Part shown: piece after piece, positions 27,034 to 34,088 of the stretch
How positions within the stretch are numbered: the first letter of the stretch is position 1
Layout: each line of letters starts with the position of its first letter
Source: Ktedonobacteria bacterium
GTDB lineage: Bacteria; Chloroflexota; Ktedonobacteria; Ktedonobacterales; JACDGC01
Assembly: GCA_027459785.1 (NCBI GenBank)
Contig: DAIDGU010000045.1
Coordinates: 62,001 to 126,000, forward strand
Direction of reading: 5' to 3'
Length of the DNA: 64,000 nucleotides
Notes under the pieces: generated by a model
The model's database searches: none
Seen by the model: only the letters and a program-made list of their open reading frames with translations
Told to the model about the DNA's origin: nothing
Program-made: the position numbers and the translations under genes

Positions 27034-28323
27034 TCAGCCGCCCGCTTGTATCAGGCCACCCTTGGGCAACGTATAAATCTCCAATCCACTGAGTTTCGGC
27101 CAATTAATATTCGCGGAGCCATTGGTAAAACTGATCGTGATGGTGCCGTTACGGTCGGCGGTGGCAGGGAAAGATTCAACGATAGCGATATTTGGCCCTC
27201 CCGCCGTGGCGACGATATCAAAATTCGTCAGCACCGGCAGCCCCTGGATCGCTACATCGAAAACGCGCTGATTGGGCTGATTGAAATAGATCTCGGCGAA
27301 ATGCAGCCGTACCGTATAGGTATTATTTGGCTGTAAGCCGCCGATGGTATAGGTGAAATCGCCATACCGTTCCGTCTGATACACCTCCTGGGGCGCGGGA
27401 TCAGCAACGCCTTTCGTATCAATATGATTATTGACGGCATAGGTACTGCCACCCTGCACGTCCATATCCGTATTATAGGAACCAGCCTGGCCACCGCCAG
27501 CGTCGATAGCTATCACCAGTTGCGCTGGAACCGGCGTCGCTATGGGTGTGGGAATGGGGGTGGGCGTTGTGGAGGTAGCCGGCGTCGCTGTCGGCTGTGG
27601 ATGCGCGGTGGGGGGCGGCGTGCTGGTAGCCGCGCCAACGGGAGCGAACGTCGGGTACGGTGGGAGTGTCGGGTAGGGTGGCGGCGTGGCAAAGGGATCA
27701 CTGCCGCCGGCCTGCGCCGTGGCACGCGCCGCTTGATCGGCGGCATGCGTTGCGGCGGCGGCCAGGTTGGCCGCGCTCGTGGTGGCATTGAGGCGCGGCA
27801 ACACGACCAGCAGCATGACTCCCAGCACCGTCGCCAATGTCGTGGCCGTGAGCGCCAGCCACCGCGCGCCATGCCCGCGTGGCACCGGCAGCACGTCGGG
27901 CGCTGGCACCAGCGCATCCGCCACTTCCACCGGATCGGGGACGGGGCGCGTATCTTCGTTGACGGGATGGACGCCGGTTTCCCAATCCAACGCGCCCATT
28001 TCCGCCACACGCGCCGCGGCCTCTTGCCACGATGGACCAGCTTCGCCCGCGAACTGGCGCTCCGGTCGGGCGATAGGCTGGCCACCGACCAGATGGCCAC
28101 AATGGGGGCAGCGGCGCGCGTGCGCCGGCAAGAGTCGCCCGCACTGCGTACACTGCTCTGGTTGGTTGGTTCCAGCAACTGGCAGCGCGCTGCCTGAAGG
28201 CTGGTCCTTGGCGGCGTCCGCGCTCACACGAGGCTGCGTCACCTCATCCCCACCCACCGGCGGCGCTGGATCTACGGGCGGCGATTGCTCATCCGGTTGC
28301 TCGGTGTTATCGTGTTGCTCCAC
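27034..28323 (-). CDS. Membrane protein with zinc ribbon and extracellular malectin domain
   Basis: A 429-residue single-span protein. Residues about 55-80 form a zinc ribbon (CTQCGRLLPAHARRCPHCG), then a membrane span (LALTATTLATVLGVMLLVVL, about 150-172), a Pro/Thr-rich linker, and a C-terminal malectin-like domain (about 270-425: VIAIDAGGGQAGSYNTD, TYTVRLHFAEIYF, RVFDVAIQG). Malectin domains bind glucose or other carbohydrates. The N-terminus should be cytoplasmic and the malectin domain outside, so it may link surface glycan sensing or attachment to the cell. The start is GTG with GAGG six bases upstream. Confidence 0.85.
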   Translation of the reverse strand: MEQHDNTEQPDEQSPPVDPAPPVGGDEVTQPRVSADAAKDQPSGSALPVAGTNQPEQCTQCGRLLPAHARRCPHCGHLVGGQPIARPERQFAGEAGPSWQEAAARVAEMGALDWETGVHPVNEDTRPVPDPVEVADALVPAPDVLPVPRGHGARWLALTATTLATVLGVMLLVVLPRLNATTSAANLAAAATHAADQAARATAQAGGSDPFATPPPYPTLPPYPTFAPVGAATSTPPPTAHPQPTATPATSTTPTPIPTPIATPVPAQLVIAIDAGGGQAGSYNTDMDVQGGSTYAVNNHIDTKGVADPAPQEVYQTERYGDFTYTIGGLQPNNTYTVRLHFAEIYFNQPNQRVFDVAIQGLPVLTNFDIVATAGGPNIAIVESFPATADRNGTITISFTNGSANINWPKLSGLEIYTLPKGGLIQAGG

Positions 28324-28524
28324 ACCAATCCTCGACCACCTAAATAAATCATGTGCCTGGCTACTACGCTAGGATAACACAGCCATAATAGCATAAGCAG
28401 GTTAGCGCGCCTATTACGTTCCCGCACGATAGGGCGAATCTCCCATGCTGATTGACTTTTGGCTGGGTTTCAGGCAAACTAAGGTCACATTCAAGCCTCA
28501 ACAGTATACTAGAAGTAGGCGATC

Positions 28525-29688
28525 ATGGCGGGAGCAGGGCGGGTGCGAACTGTTTGGGCTGACCAATGGAACTTTGCATGGGGAGCAATCACTGTGGGCA
28601 ATGTCAGGGTGCAATCCCATCCACGTCGAGTAGGTGCACAACCGCCGGTGCAGGTTGCGCCGCAAGAACAGCGCACGCTGCCGGTGCCATTCACGAATAA
28701 GACGGTCGGCGTCACGGTGGCCGTGTCGTTCGCGCTGATGGCGACGCTGGCAACGATCGTGGTGCTATCCAGCCTGCTCATCGTGCCACCCACGCCGCAA
28801 GCCACCACCCCGCCACCGCCCTCGCCCGTCCCCACCGCGCCCCCCACACCGTTCGATCCCAGCGTGGGTGCGCCGCTGCCAAATAACCGACTAATCTTGT
28901 TTTATGGCATCGGTTATTCTGGCATCGACCATAACGGGCCAGCATCAATCCATCCCTTTACCTTTTTGCCGCAACTGGAACAACTGGGGCAGGAATACAC
29001 CGCCGCCGACCCCAAGCACCCGGCGAAATTGGGGCTGGATGTTGTCGTCAATGTCGCCGATCAATGCCCCCCCAGCGGCAACAGCACGTGCAGCCACTTC
29101 GTTTCATCCAGCGAGATTCAATCCTACATCGACTTCTGCCAGGCTCACAACCTTTACCTGTTCCTGGATCTACAATTCGGGCGGTCAAGCGTGCAAGGCG
29201 TCTTCACGTACCTGCTGCCTTACCTTGAACGCTATCCCTTCGTTGAAGTCGCGCTCGATACCGAGTTTCACTTCTACCCTTACATGGCGGGTGGCCCACC
29301 CTTTGAACTGGGCAATGTCACGGGCGCGGACATCAATTGGGCCATTGACCAACTCGCCCAGATCCCAATGAAGTACCACGTGCCGCGCAAGGTGCTGATG
29401 ATCCACGAGTGGACTCCCGGTGCGTTGGTCGATAAGGACAAGATCAAGACGAATCCGCTGGTGTCGATTGTGCTGCACTCCGACGGCTTCGGCTATGCGC
29501 AAAACAAGATCGGCGACTACGAGCAATTCGTCAAGGCGGAGCCGATCCAGTACGGTGGCTTCAAGCTGTTCTTCAACTATGCCGACTGCCCTTCCACCAC
29601 GCCGGGCTGCTCATTCGACAATCCGCAGTGGACGCCGCAGCAAGTGCTGAGCCTCGATCCGCCACCCTTGGTGGTGTCTTACGAGTGA
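28525..29688 (+). CDS. Membrane-anchored extracellular protein, possible TIM-barrel hydrolase
   Basis: A 387-residue protein with one membrane span (about residues 63-87, VGVTVAVSFALMATLATIVVL), a Pro/Thr-rich linker, and a 275-residue extracellular domain beginning NNRLILFYGIGYSG. Segments such as LGLDVVVNVAD, NLYLFLDLQFG, FVEVALDTEFHFYP and KVLMIHEWTPG alternate strand and helix in the order of a TIM-barrel glycoside hydrolase, and ALDTEFH carries plausible catalytic acids. I do not recognise a named family. The ribosome site is weak (only AGG near -8), so the start could be slightly different. The last 21 bases recur at 30812-30832. Confidence 0.75.
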   Translation: MAGAGRVRTVWADQWNFAWGAITVGNVRVQSHPRRVGAQPPVQVAPQEQRTLPVPFTNKTVGVTVAVSFALMATLATIVVLSSLLIVPPTPQATTPPPPSPVPTAPPTPFDPSVGAPLPNNRLILFYGIGYSGIDHNGPASIHPFTFLPQLEQLGQEYTAADPKHPAKLGLDVVVNVADQCPPSGNSTCSHFVSSSEIQSYIDFCQAHNLYLFLDLQFGRSSVQGVFTYLLPYLERYPFVEVALDTEFHFYPYMAGGPPFELGNVTGADINWAIDQLAQIPMKYHVPRKVLMIHEWTPGALVDKDKIKTNPLVSIVLHSDGFGYAQNKIGDYEQFVKAEPIQYGGFKLFFNYADCPSTTPGCSFDNPQWTPQQVLSLDPPPLVVSYE

Positions 29689-29689
29689 A
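29669..29689 (+). repeat. 21-bp direct repeat, left copy (end of the upstream gene)
   Basis: The sequence starting TGGTGGTGTCTTACG and covering the stop codon of the surface-protein gene recurs at 30812-30832 with one mismatch. The interval between the copies is AT-richer and carries the nucleotidyltransferase pair, as expected of a segment that integrated at a gene's 3' end or a duplicated gene tail. Confidence 0.75.
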
Positions 29690-29765
29690 AGCCAATAAAA
29701 GTGAGATGCGATAAAGGTTAAGAAGGGCGCGATGAATTGCTCCGATACACAGCCTAAATGCGCAG

Positions 29766-30179
29766 CTACACCCGATCCAACATGTGGTCGCCGCCGAAGA
29801 TTTTGCGCATGCGAAACGGCGTGGGGGTCGTCGCCAATTGCCACGGCTTCAAAAGATCGCCAGGATAGAGAAACCATGGCTCATCCAGATGATAAAGCGG
29901 ATTGTTCGTCCAACTTGGAAAAGGCAACTTATCTTGCCAACACAGCCATTCGACTGTTGCTGCACAAAAAGCCGCCCAGCGGCGCAATTCCGCCCCGTCA
30001 TCTTCCTTCAAGGTGATCGGTTCTTCAACCAACTCGCTGCGATCATCGCGGTCCGAACGCCGCCAGTCATCAAGAAAATCACCCAACGCCACCCAGGGCT
30101 GTGTAGGCGTTTGCCGTATCCGTTCGAACGTTTCTGCCATCGTCTGGCGCTGCCAGCGATATTTTGGAAGTCCCGTCAT
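29766..30179 (-). CDS. Partner protein of the nucleotidyltransferase, unknown function
   Basis: A 137-residue Trp-rich, acidic protein (MTGLPKYRWQRQTMAETFERI; WVALGDFLDDWRRSDRDDR). No fold is recognised. AGAGGAG lies eight bases before its ATG and it begins 13 bases after the nucleotidyltransferase stop, so the two are a translational unit. Pairing of a small nucleotidyltransferase with an unrelated small protein is a typical toxin-antitoxin arrangement, but which would be toxic is not evident. A partial alternative is a regulatory protein for the same gene. Confidence 0.7.
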   Translation of the reverse strand: MTGLPKYRWQRQTMAETFERIRQTPTQPWVALGDFLDDWRRSDRDDRSELVEEPITLKEDDGAELRRWAAFCAATVEWLCWQDKLPFPSWTNNPLYHLDEPWFLYPGDLLKPWQLATTPTPFRMRKIFGGDHMLDRV

Positions 30180-30192
30180 GCAGTTCTCCTCT

Positions 30193-30693
30193 TTAAGGAA
30201 ATAGGCTTTGAATGAGGTACTGAGTGCGCGGCGTCACATAATTCGGGGGAATGTACATGCTGATAATATCTAGGATTTCCTGCGCCGAAGTCAATCCGAG
30301 ATGAGCAGCGAGTGCTTGAATATCAGCAATATCCTCTGGGCGACCCGCAAGAGCTTTCATCGCTAAGACGTAATCTGGATCGGCATAGTATACACGCAAA
30401 CCAGAGTAATCAACCCAAAGAGTTGTAGGTGGATTTGTATAAAAGAAGCCTTTTAACCCGTCATTGAGCCAGTCATCAGGTAAGTTTTCATGTTGTGCTA
30501 CCACATGGGCTGCTTCGCGAATTTCTTGCGGATTGGTCGCAAAATAAGCATCAACATCTTTAGTTGTTTGGCGGTTTCGGATAACCAGCAACATCACCGC
30601 ACCACCAGCAATGATAATCTCGCCCGTTACCTGACGCGCTGTAAGCTCATCAGCAAGAAGTTTCAAATAGTACTGAATGTCTGCGGCGTTCAT
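30193..30693 (-). CDS. Nucleotidyltransferase-fold protein (DUF6036-like)
   Basis: A 166-residue protein with the minimal nucleotidyltransferase core: IIAGGAVMLLVI (glycine turn), then TTKDVDAYF, in which the two Asp of DxD would bind metal. The later DPDYVLAMKALAGRPEDIADIQAL matches DUF6036/AbiEii-like proteins (pieces DYVLAMKALA and EDIADIQ). Members of this superfamily act in toxin-antitoxin and abortive-infection systems or modify tRNA. Moderately AT-rich; forms an operon with the 137-residue partner and sits between 21-bp direct repeats. The assignment to the superfamily is good, the function inferred. Confidence 0.8.
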   Translation of the reverse strand: MNAADIQYYLKLLADELTARQVTGEIIIAGGAVMLLVIRNRQTTKDVDAYFATNPQEIREAAHVVAQHENLPDDWLNDGLKGFFYTNPPTTLWVDYSGLRVYYADPDYVLAMKALAGRPEDIADIQALAAHLGLTSAQEILDIISMYIPPNYVTPRTQYLIQSLFP

Positions 30694-30811
30694 ACTGCAC
30701 CCTTCTGTGATGTCAACTTGAATAGCAGATTGAAAAGATTATCTTGGCCAATCAGCGTTTTTTGGGCAGATTGATGTGGCTAGTATAGCATAATTTGCTG
30801 TAGTCCGCTGC

Positions 30812-30832
30812 TGGTGGTGTCCTACGAGTGAA
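30812..30832 (+). repeat. 21-bp direct repeat, right copy
   Basis: Matches 29669-29689 at 20 of 21 positions, including the codons and stop of the surface-protein gene, although no gene ends here. It bounds the nucleotidyltransferase segment on the right. Confidence 0.75.
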
Positions 30833-30917
30833 GGGGCCAGCGGCGCCACAGATTGACATTTCGGCGAAACCCGGCTACACTCTGATGGCAACATCCTGAC
30901 GCCAAAGGCGGACACGC

Positions 30918-31232
30918 ATGGCTACGTCGCTTCCCCCCACCGCGCCCCAGCGGCGCTGGCGCAACTGGATCGGGGTCGGCTTCATCGTACTCTCGTTCGC
31001 GCTTTATGCCGCATTTTTCGGCGTTCCCTTCCTGCCGTTGCCGAACGCGACCAAAGTGGTGCTGGCGGCGGGGGTGGTGATCGGCGGCGAGGTGAGCTTT
31101 GTCGTCGGCGGCCTCTTTGTTGGCACCCAGGTGGTGCGTCGCTATCGCCGCTACCTCAATCCGCGCAACTGGTTCCGGCGCGCGGTTCCTCCAACCACCC
31201 CCGCCGAAGCCGGCCTCCCCTCCCCGGACTGA
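30918..31232 (+). CDS. Small two-span membrane protein
   Basis: A 104-residue protein with two hydrophobic segments (about residues 18-40 and 44-72), a basic loop (RRYRRYLNPRNWFRR) that should be cytoplasmic, and a Pro-rich tail. It resembles the stand-alone two-helix proteins sometimes called transporter-suffix domains, but that resemblance is loose. The ATG at 30918 lies in an otherwise empty interval; its ribosome site is poor. It is convergent with the sigma factor gene. No function proposed. Confidence 0.6.
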   Translation: MATSLPPTAPQRRWRNWIGVGFIVLSFALYAAFFGVPFLPLPNATKVVLAAGVVIGGEVSFVVGGLFVGTQVVRRYRRYLNPRNWFRRAVPPTTPAEAGLPSPD

Positions 31233-31241
31233 GCCGCCGCC

Positions 31242-32336
31242 TTATGGCGTCGGCAGCGCCGCCTCGTCGCGCAGCACCAGTTCGGGCGTGCCATTATGGT
31301 CCTGCCAATAGCCGATGACGCCGTTGTCAAAAAGGATCGGCTCACCGGTGATACCATTGGCAGTCAGTGTAGCAGGGCTGATAAGCCGGGCTTGTTGACG
31401 ATCCCAGATGTAGCGTGTGTTTTGCGCATCAGTGAGGAGCAGCAGTCGCGTATCAGCGCCTATCACTTTTGCGCTGAAGCCGTTGGGATTTCCCAATGGT
31501 AGGGAGAAAAGCAGTCGCGCTTGTGTACCAGGCCGATCAGCATGATCGATCTCGTAAAAGCCGGTTACGGTGTTGGTAGGATCAGGATGTGCCGTGATGA
31601 TTGTCGCACCATCGATGGCACAATTACGACCAGCCGTTAGCTGATCTTGCGTCAACAGCGTCACATCAGTCTGTTGCTGAGTCAGGACGTTGAAGAGGGT
31701 AGTATAGCCGTAACCACATGCGTGCGCCTCCGGATGCAGATAGCGGTCGCGGAACTGGGTGCGAGCGCGGCAGAGCGCCATCCGCACGCCGCTGGGCGCG
31801 ATGCCCAGCAGGGCGCCGACTTCCTCGAAACTGAAATGATAAACATCGCGCAGGATCAGCAGGGCGCGCTGCTTCGGCGGCAACTCAGCCAGAATGCTCT
31901 GCACGAAGTCGTGTTCCACAAAGCGCACGCTGGGGTCGCTGCCCGCCGGATCGTCCACGGCGCTGAGCGGCAGGGCGGCGCGCACGCCGCGTGTCTCGGC
32001 GCGCAGATGGTTCAGCGCCAGATTCGTCGCCACGCGAAAGAGCCAGGCCGCCGGCTGCTGCGCCGCCTGCACCTCGGCGAAGTGCTGCCACGCGCGGATG
32101 AACGTCTCCTGGCACAGATCGCACGCGGTGGCCTCGTCGTTGACCATGCGCCACAGATAGCCAGTGATGCGCGCTTCGTGCTGCTGAAAGAAACGCTCAA
32201 ACGTGGCGGAAAAATACCCATCGTCACCCGCGCCGGCACCCTGCCTGAGTGCCGCTGCGGCACCGCGCGGCACCGTCATCGCCAGCAACCGCGCCCATAC
32301 CACGCGCCCGCTCTGCGCCATCGATCCATCCATCAT
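31242..32336 (-). CDS. ECF-type RNA polymerase sigma factor with a C-terminal extension
   Basis: A 364-residue protein. Residues about 40-105 are sigma region 2 (ITGYLWRMVNDEATACDLCQETFIRAW), and 145-195 are region 4 (LPPKQRALLILRDVYHFSFEEVGALLGI, quoted as motif cores DLCQETFIRAW and FEEVGALLGIAPSGV). It would direct RNA polymerase to stress- or signal-dependent promoters. Unlike classic ECF factors (about 190 residues), it continues for another 165 residues of beta-rich sequence without membrane spans, in more AT-rich DNA than the sigma part. No anti-sigma gene is adjacent, so the extension may be the control domain. The start at 32336 follows AGGAA. A fusion to a separate gene by lost stop codon is an alternative. 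Confidence 0.85.
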   Translation of the reverse strand: MMDGSMAQSGRVVWARLLAMTVPRGAAAALRQGAGAGDDGYFSATFERFFQQHEARITGYLWRMVNDEATACDLCQETFIRAWQHFAEVQAAQQPAAWLFRVATNLALNHLRAETRGVRAALPLSAVDDPAGSDPSVRFVEHDFVQSILAELPPKQRALLILRDVYHFSFEEVGALLGIAPSGVRMALCRARTQFRDRYLHPEAHACGYGYTTLFNVLTQQQTDVTLLTQDQLTAGRNCAIDGATIITAHPDPTNTVTGFYEIDHADRPGTQARLLFSLPLGNPNGFSAKVIGADTRLLLLTDAQNTRYIWDRQQARLISPATLTANGITGEPILFDNGVIGYWQDHNGTPELVLRDEAALPTP

Positions 32337-32603
32337 GCCACAATTCCTATCTTTTTCAGGCTTCTCCTATACATGACACCGCCCGATGGGAAACTGTAAC
32401 AGGCCTGAAACCCGACTCGGAAAAAACACTCCGTTGCGGCGAACCACGAAATTGATCGCGGCGAACAAGGGTTATTATATTGGATGAACCATTGTTGGCA
32501 ACACAATCGCATGTCCGCCCGGCAGCATATAAAAAAATATGTACGGTGATCTCTAGCCATCCATCGCTCGCGGCGTCGGTAGCCCGTAGGGCGTCTTTTG
32601 TGA

Positions 32604-32627
32604 GCGAGGTGGCTTTCAGCCCCTCGC
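32604..32627 (-). terminator. Hairpin at the end of the chemosensory operon
   Basis: GCGAGG-GGCT-GAA-AGCC-A-CCTCGC on the minus strand (32627-32604) forms a ten-pair stem with one bulge, 14 bases after the last stop codon (32642). There is no U run immediately after it. The sequence has the look of a dispersed repeat as well as of a terminator. Confidence 0.45.
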
Positions 32628-32641
32628 GGTCCTCACGGCGA

Positions 32642-32875
32642 TCATCCCTCAGTCACTTGCTCCTTTTTAAGATACTCAGCCGCATAGCGCAACGCCAACG
32701 TGATATGCTCTTCGGTGATGCCGTAATCATCCAGCATTTCGTCGCGCGTGAAACCTTGCGCCAACATATCGAGGATGAGGTAGATGGGCATGCCCGCTGC
32801 AACAATCGGTTGACCATCGTGGATATCAGGATCAGAAAAGATGCCCTGGATGCCAATATTCGCCTGCCCCCACTT
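32642..32875 (-). pseudogene. DUF433-type antitoxin remnant without a start codon
   Basis: The minus-strand frame from 32875 to the TGA at 32642 encodes 77 residues ending in a complete DUF433 fold: GIFSDPDIHDGQPIVAAGMPIYLI, LDMLAQGFTRDEMLDDY and ITEEHITLALRYAAEYL (motif pieces DGQPIVAAGMPIYLILDML and DEMLDDYGITEEHI). DUF433 proteins are often antitoxins of PIN-type toxins. No ATG, GTG or TTG is in frame before the domain, but an ATG at 32884 is in another frame by one base, so a one-base deletion probably removed the start. It overlaps the end of the preceding gene and has no toxin neighbour. Sequencing error is the alternative. Confidence 0.6.
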
Positions 32876-32879
32876 GGCC

Positions 32880-33626
32880 TCATGCCGTCGGCAGGTTCGT
32901 GATCGCCCACGCGCCGCCCTGCTGGGCGAGTTGGATCGTCACCGGCGCGGCTTGCTGGCGCTGCACGTGGGCGGTGGCCGTTGCCGTGGTATCGTCGTGG
33001 CTCAGCGCCAGTTGGGTGATGGCACAGGCGGCCACCGGTCCCTCGTTGGCGTCGGCCACCTGGCCCAGCTTCACGTAATTCGGCTGAGAAAGCTGCGCGG
33101 TGATGGCGGGCGTCAGCAGGCGATAGGCCGCCGCGTAATCGTGCGCCAGTAAGGCGGCGCAGAAGTTCTGCGCCACGGCGAAGGGGGCGACAGCGGGATC
33201 GGGGAGCGCCGCGAGTTGCCAGGTGGGGCCGATCAGGTGCAGCGTTTCCACCACGGCGATGCCGCCGGCACGGTGTTCCGCCACCTGCGCGCTGGCGCTG
33301 CCGCTGGTTAGGCTGACATTGAGCGGCGTGGCATCGCACTGCGTCACCTTGCCGGCTTGCTGGTCCGCCAGTTGCTCGGCCAGGATGAAGGTCGCCTGGC
33401 TGATTTGGTTGCGGATGGTGGGCGTGAAGCGCCCATAGAGATCGGCGTAACGCTGCTGCGTGAGATCGTCGCAGAAGCCCCACGCCGCGCCCGTCGGGCC
33501 GATCACCGGCACGAAGCGCCATGCCAGCGCCCCCAGCGCCAGCACGCACAGCGCGGCGAAAACGAGCCAGGCCGTGCGCCGGCTGGTGGTGGTCGTCGCG
33601 GTAGCGCGGGTGGGCGTCGGCATCAT
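32880..33626 (-). CDS. Single-span extracytoplasmic protein with two NTF2-like repeats
   Basis: A 248-residue protein with one N-terminal membrane span (about residues 18-38, LVFAALCVLALGALAW). The remainder contains two similar segments (QRYADLYGRFTPTIRNQISQ and HDYAAAYRLLTPAITAQLSQ), each the start of an NTF2/DUF4878-like lipocalin-type fold. The ATG at 33626 overlaps the stop of the preceding gene as ATGA, so translation is coupled. It is the last intact gene of the chemosensory operon. Its role in signalling or pilus function is unknown. Confidence 0.75.
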   Translation of the reverse strand: MMPTPTRATATTTTSRRTAWLVFAALCVLALGALAWRFVPVIGPTGAAWGFCDDLTQQRYADLYGRFTPTIRNQISQATFILAEQLADQQAGKVTQCDATPLNVSLTSGSASAQVAEHRAGGIAVVETLHLIGPTWQLAALPDPAVAPFAVAQNFCAALLAHDYAAAYRLLTPAITAQLSQPNYVKLGQVADANEGPVAACAITQLALSHDDTTATATAHVQRQQAAPVTIQLAQQGGAWAITNLPTA

Positions 33627-34078
33627 ATCGGTTGGTCCTCCGCCAGGATCTTCCACGAGCCATCCGGCTGCTGTTGCAGCGTCAACTTGATCAGATACGT
33701 CTCATGGGCGCGCGTCACCCGTTCCTGAACGAATGCCTGGTTGGGGTTGTTCGTGTCTTTATCATAACGCACCTCGTGGAAGGCGACCACCACCCCATGC
33801 GCTTGATCTTGCTGGCGCGCGAAAAGCGTGAAGGCGTACTGGGTCAATTCCGCCTGCTGCTGATCGGCCAGCAGCCCATAAGCTGCGGCGTAATCTTGCT
33901 GCTTGATGGCAGTATAAAAGTTTGTCACCTGGCGTTCGGCGGCGTTGGGGGGCGGCGTTTGCGACGCGAACAACTTGACAACGATGACGATGACGACGAG
34001 GAAGATGACGATGCCGGCGAGCGCCGCTAACAGCGTGCGGCTCCGTCCGCTGGTGATGAAGGTGCGCAGGTTAGTCAT
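33623..34078 (-). CDS. Single-span extracytoplasmic NTF2-like protein
   Basis: A 151-residue protein with one membrane span (about residues 15-38, LAALAGIVIFLVVIVIVV) and an extracytoplasmic domain starting ERQVTNFYTAIKQQDYAAAYGLL, related in pattern to each repeat of the next gene. The start at 34078 (MTNLRTF) has AAGGA six bases upstream and lies 10 bases after the CheA stop; the upstream open frame is antisense to nothing coding but has no ribosome site. It belongs to the chemosensory operon and pairs with the following gene. Confidence 0.8.
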   Translation of the reverse strand: MTNLRTFITSGRSRTLLAALAGIVIFLVVIVIVVKLFASQTPPPNAAERQVTNFYTAIKQQDYAAAYGLLADQQQAELTQYAFTLFARQQDQAHGVVVAFHEVRYDKDTNNPNQAFVQERVTRAHETYLIKLTLQQQPDGSWKILAEDQPI

Positions 34079-34088
34079 GATAATCCTT

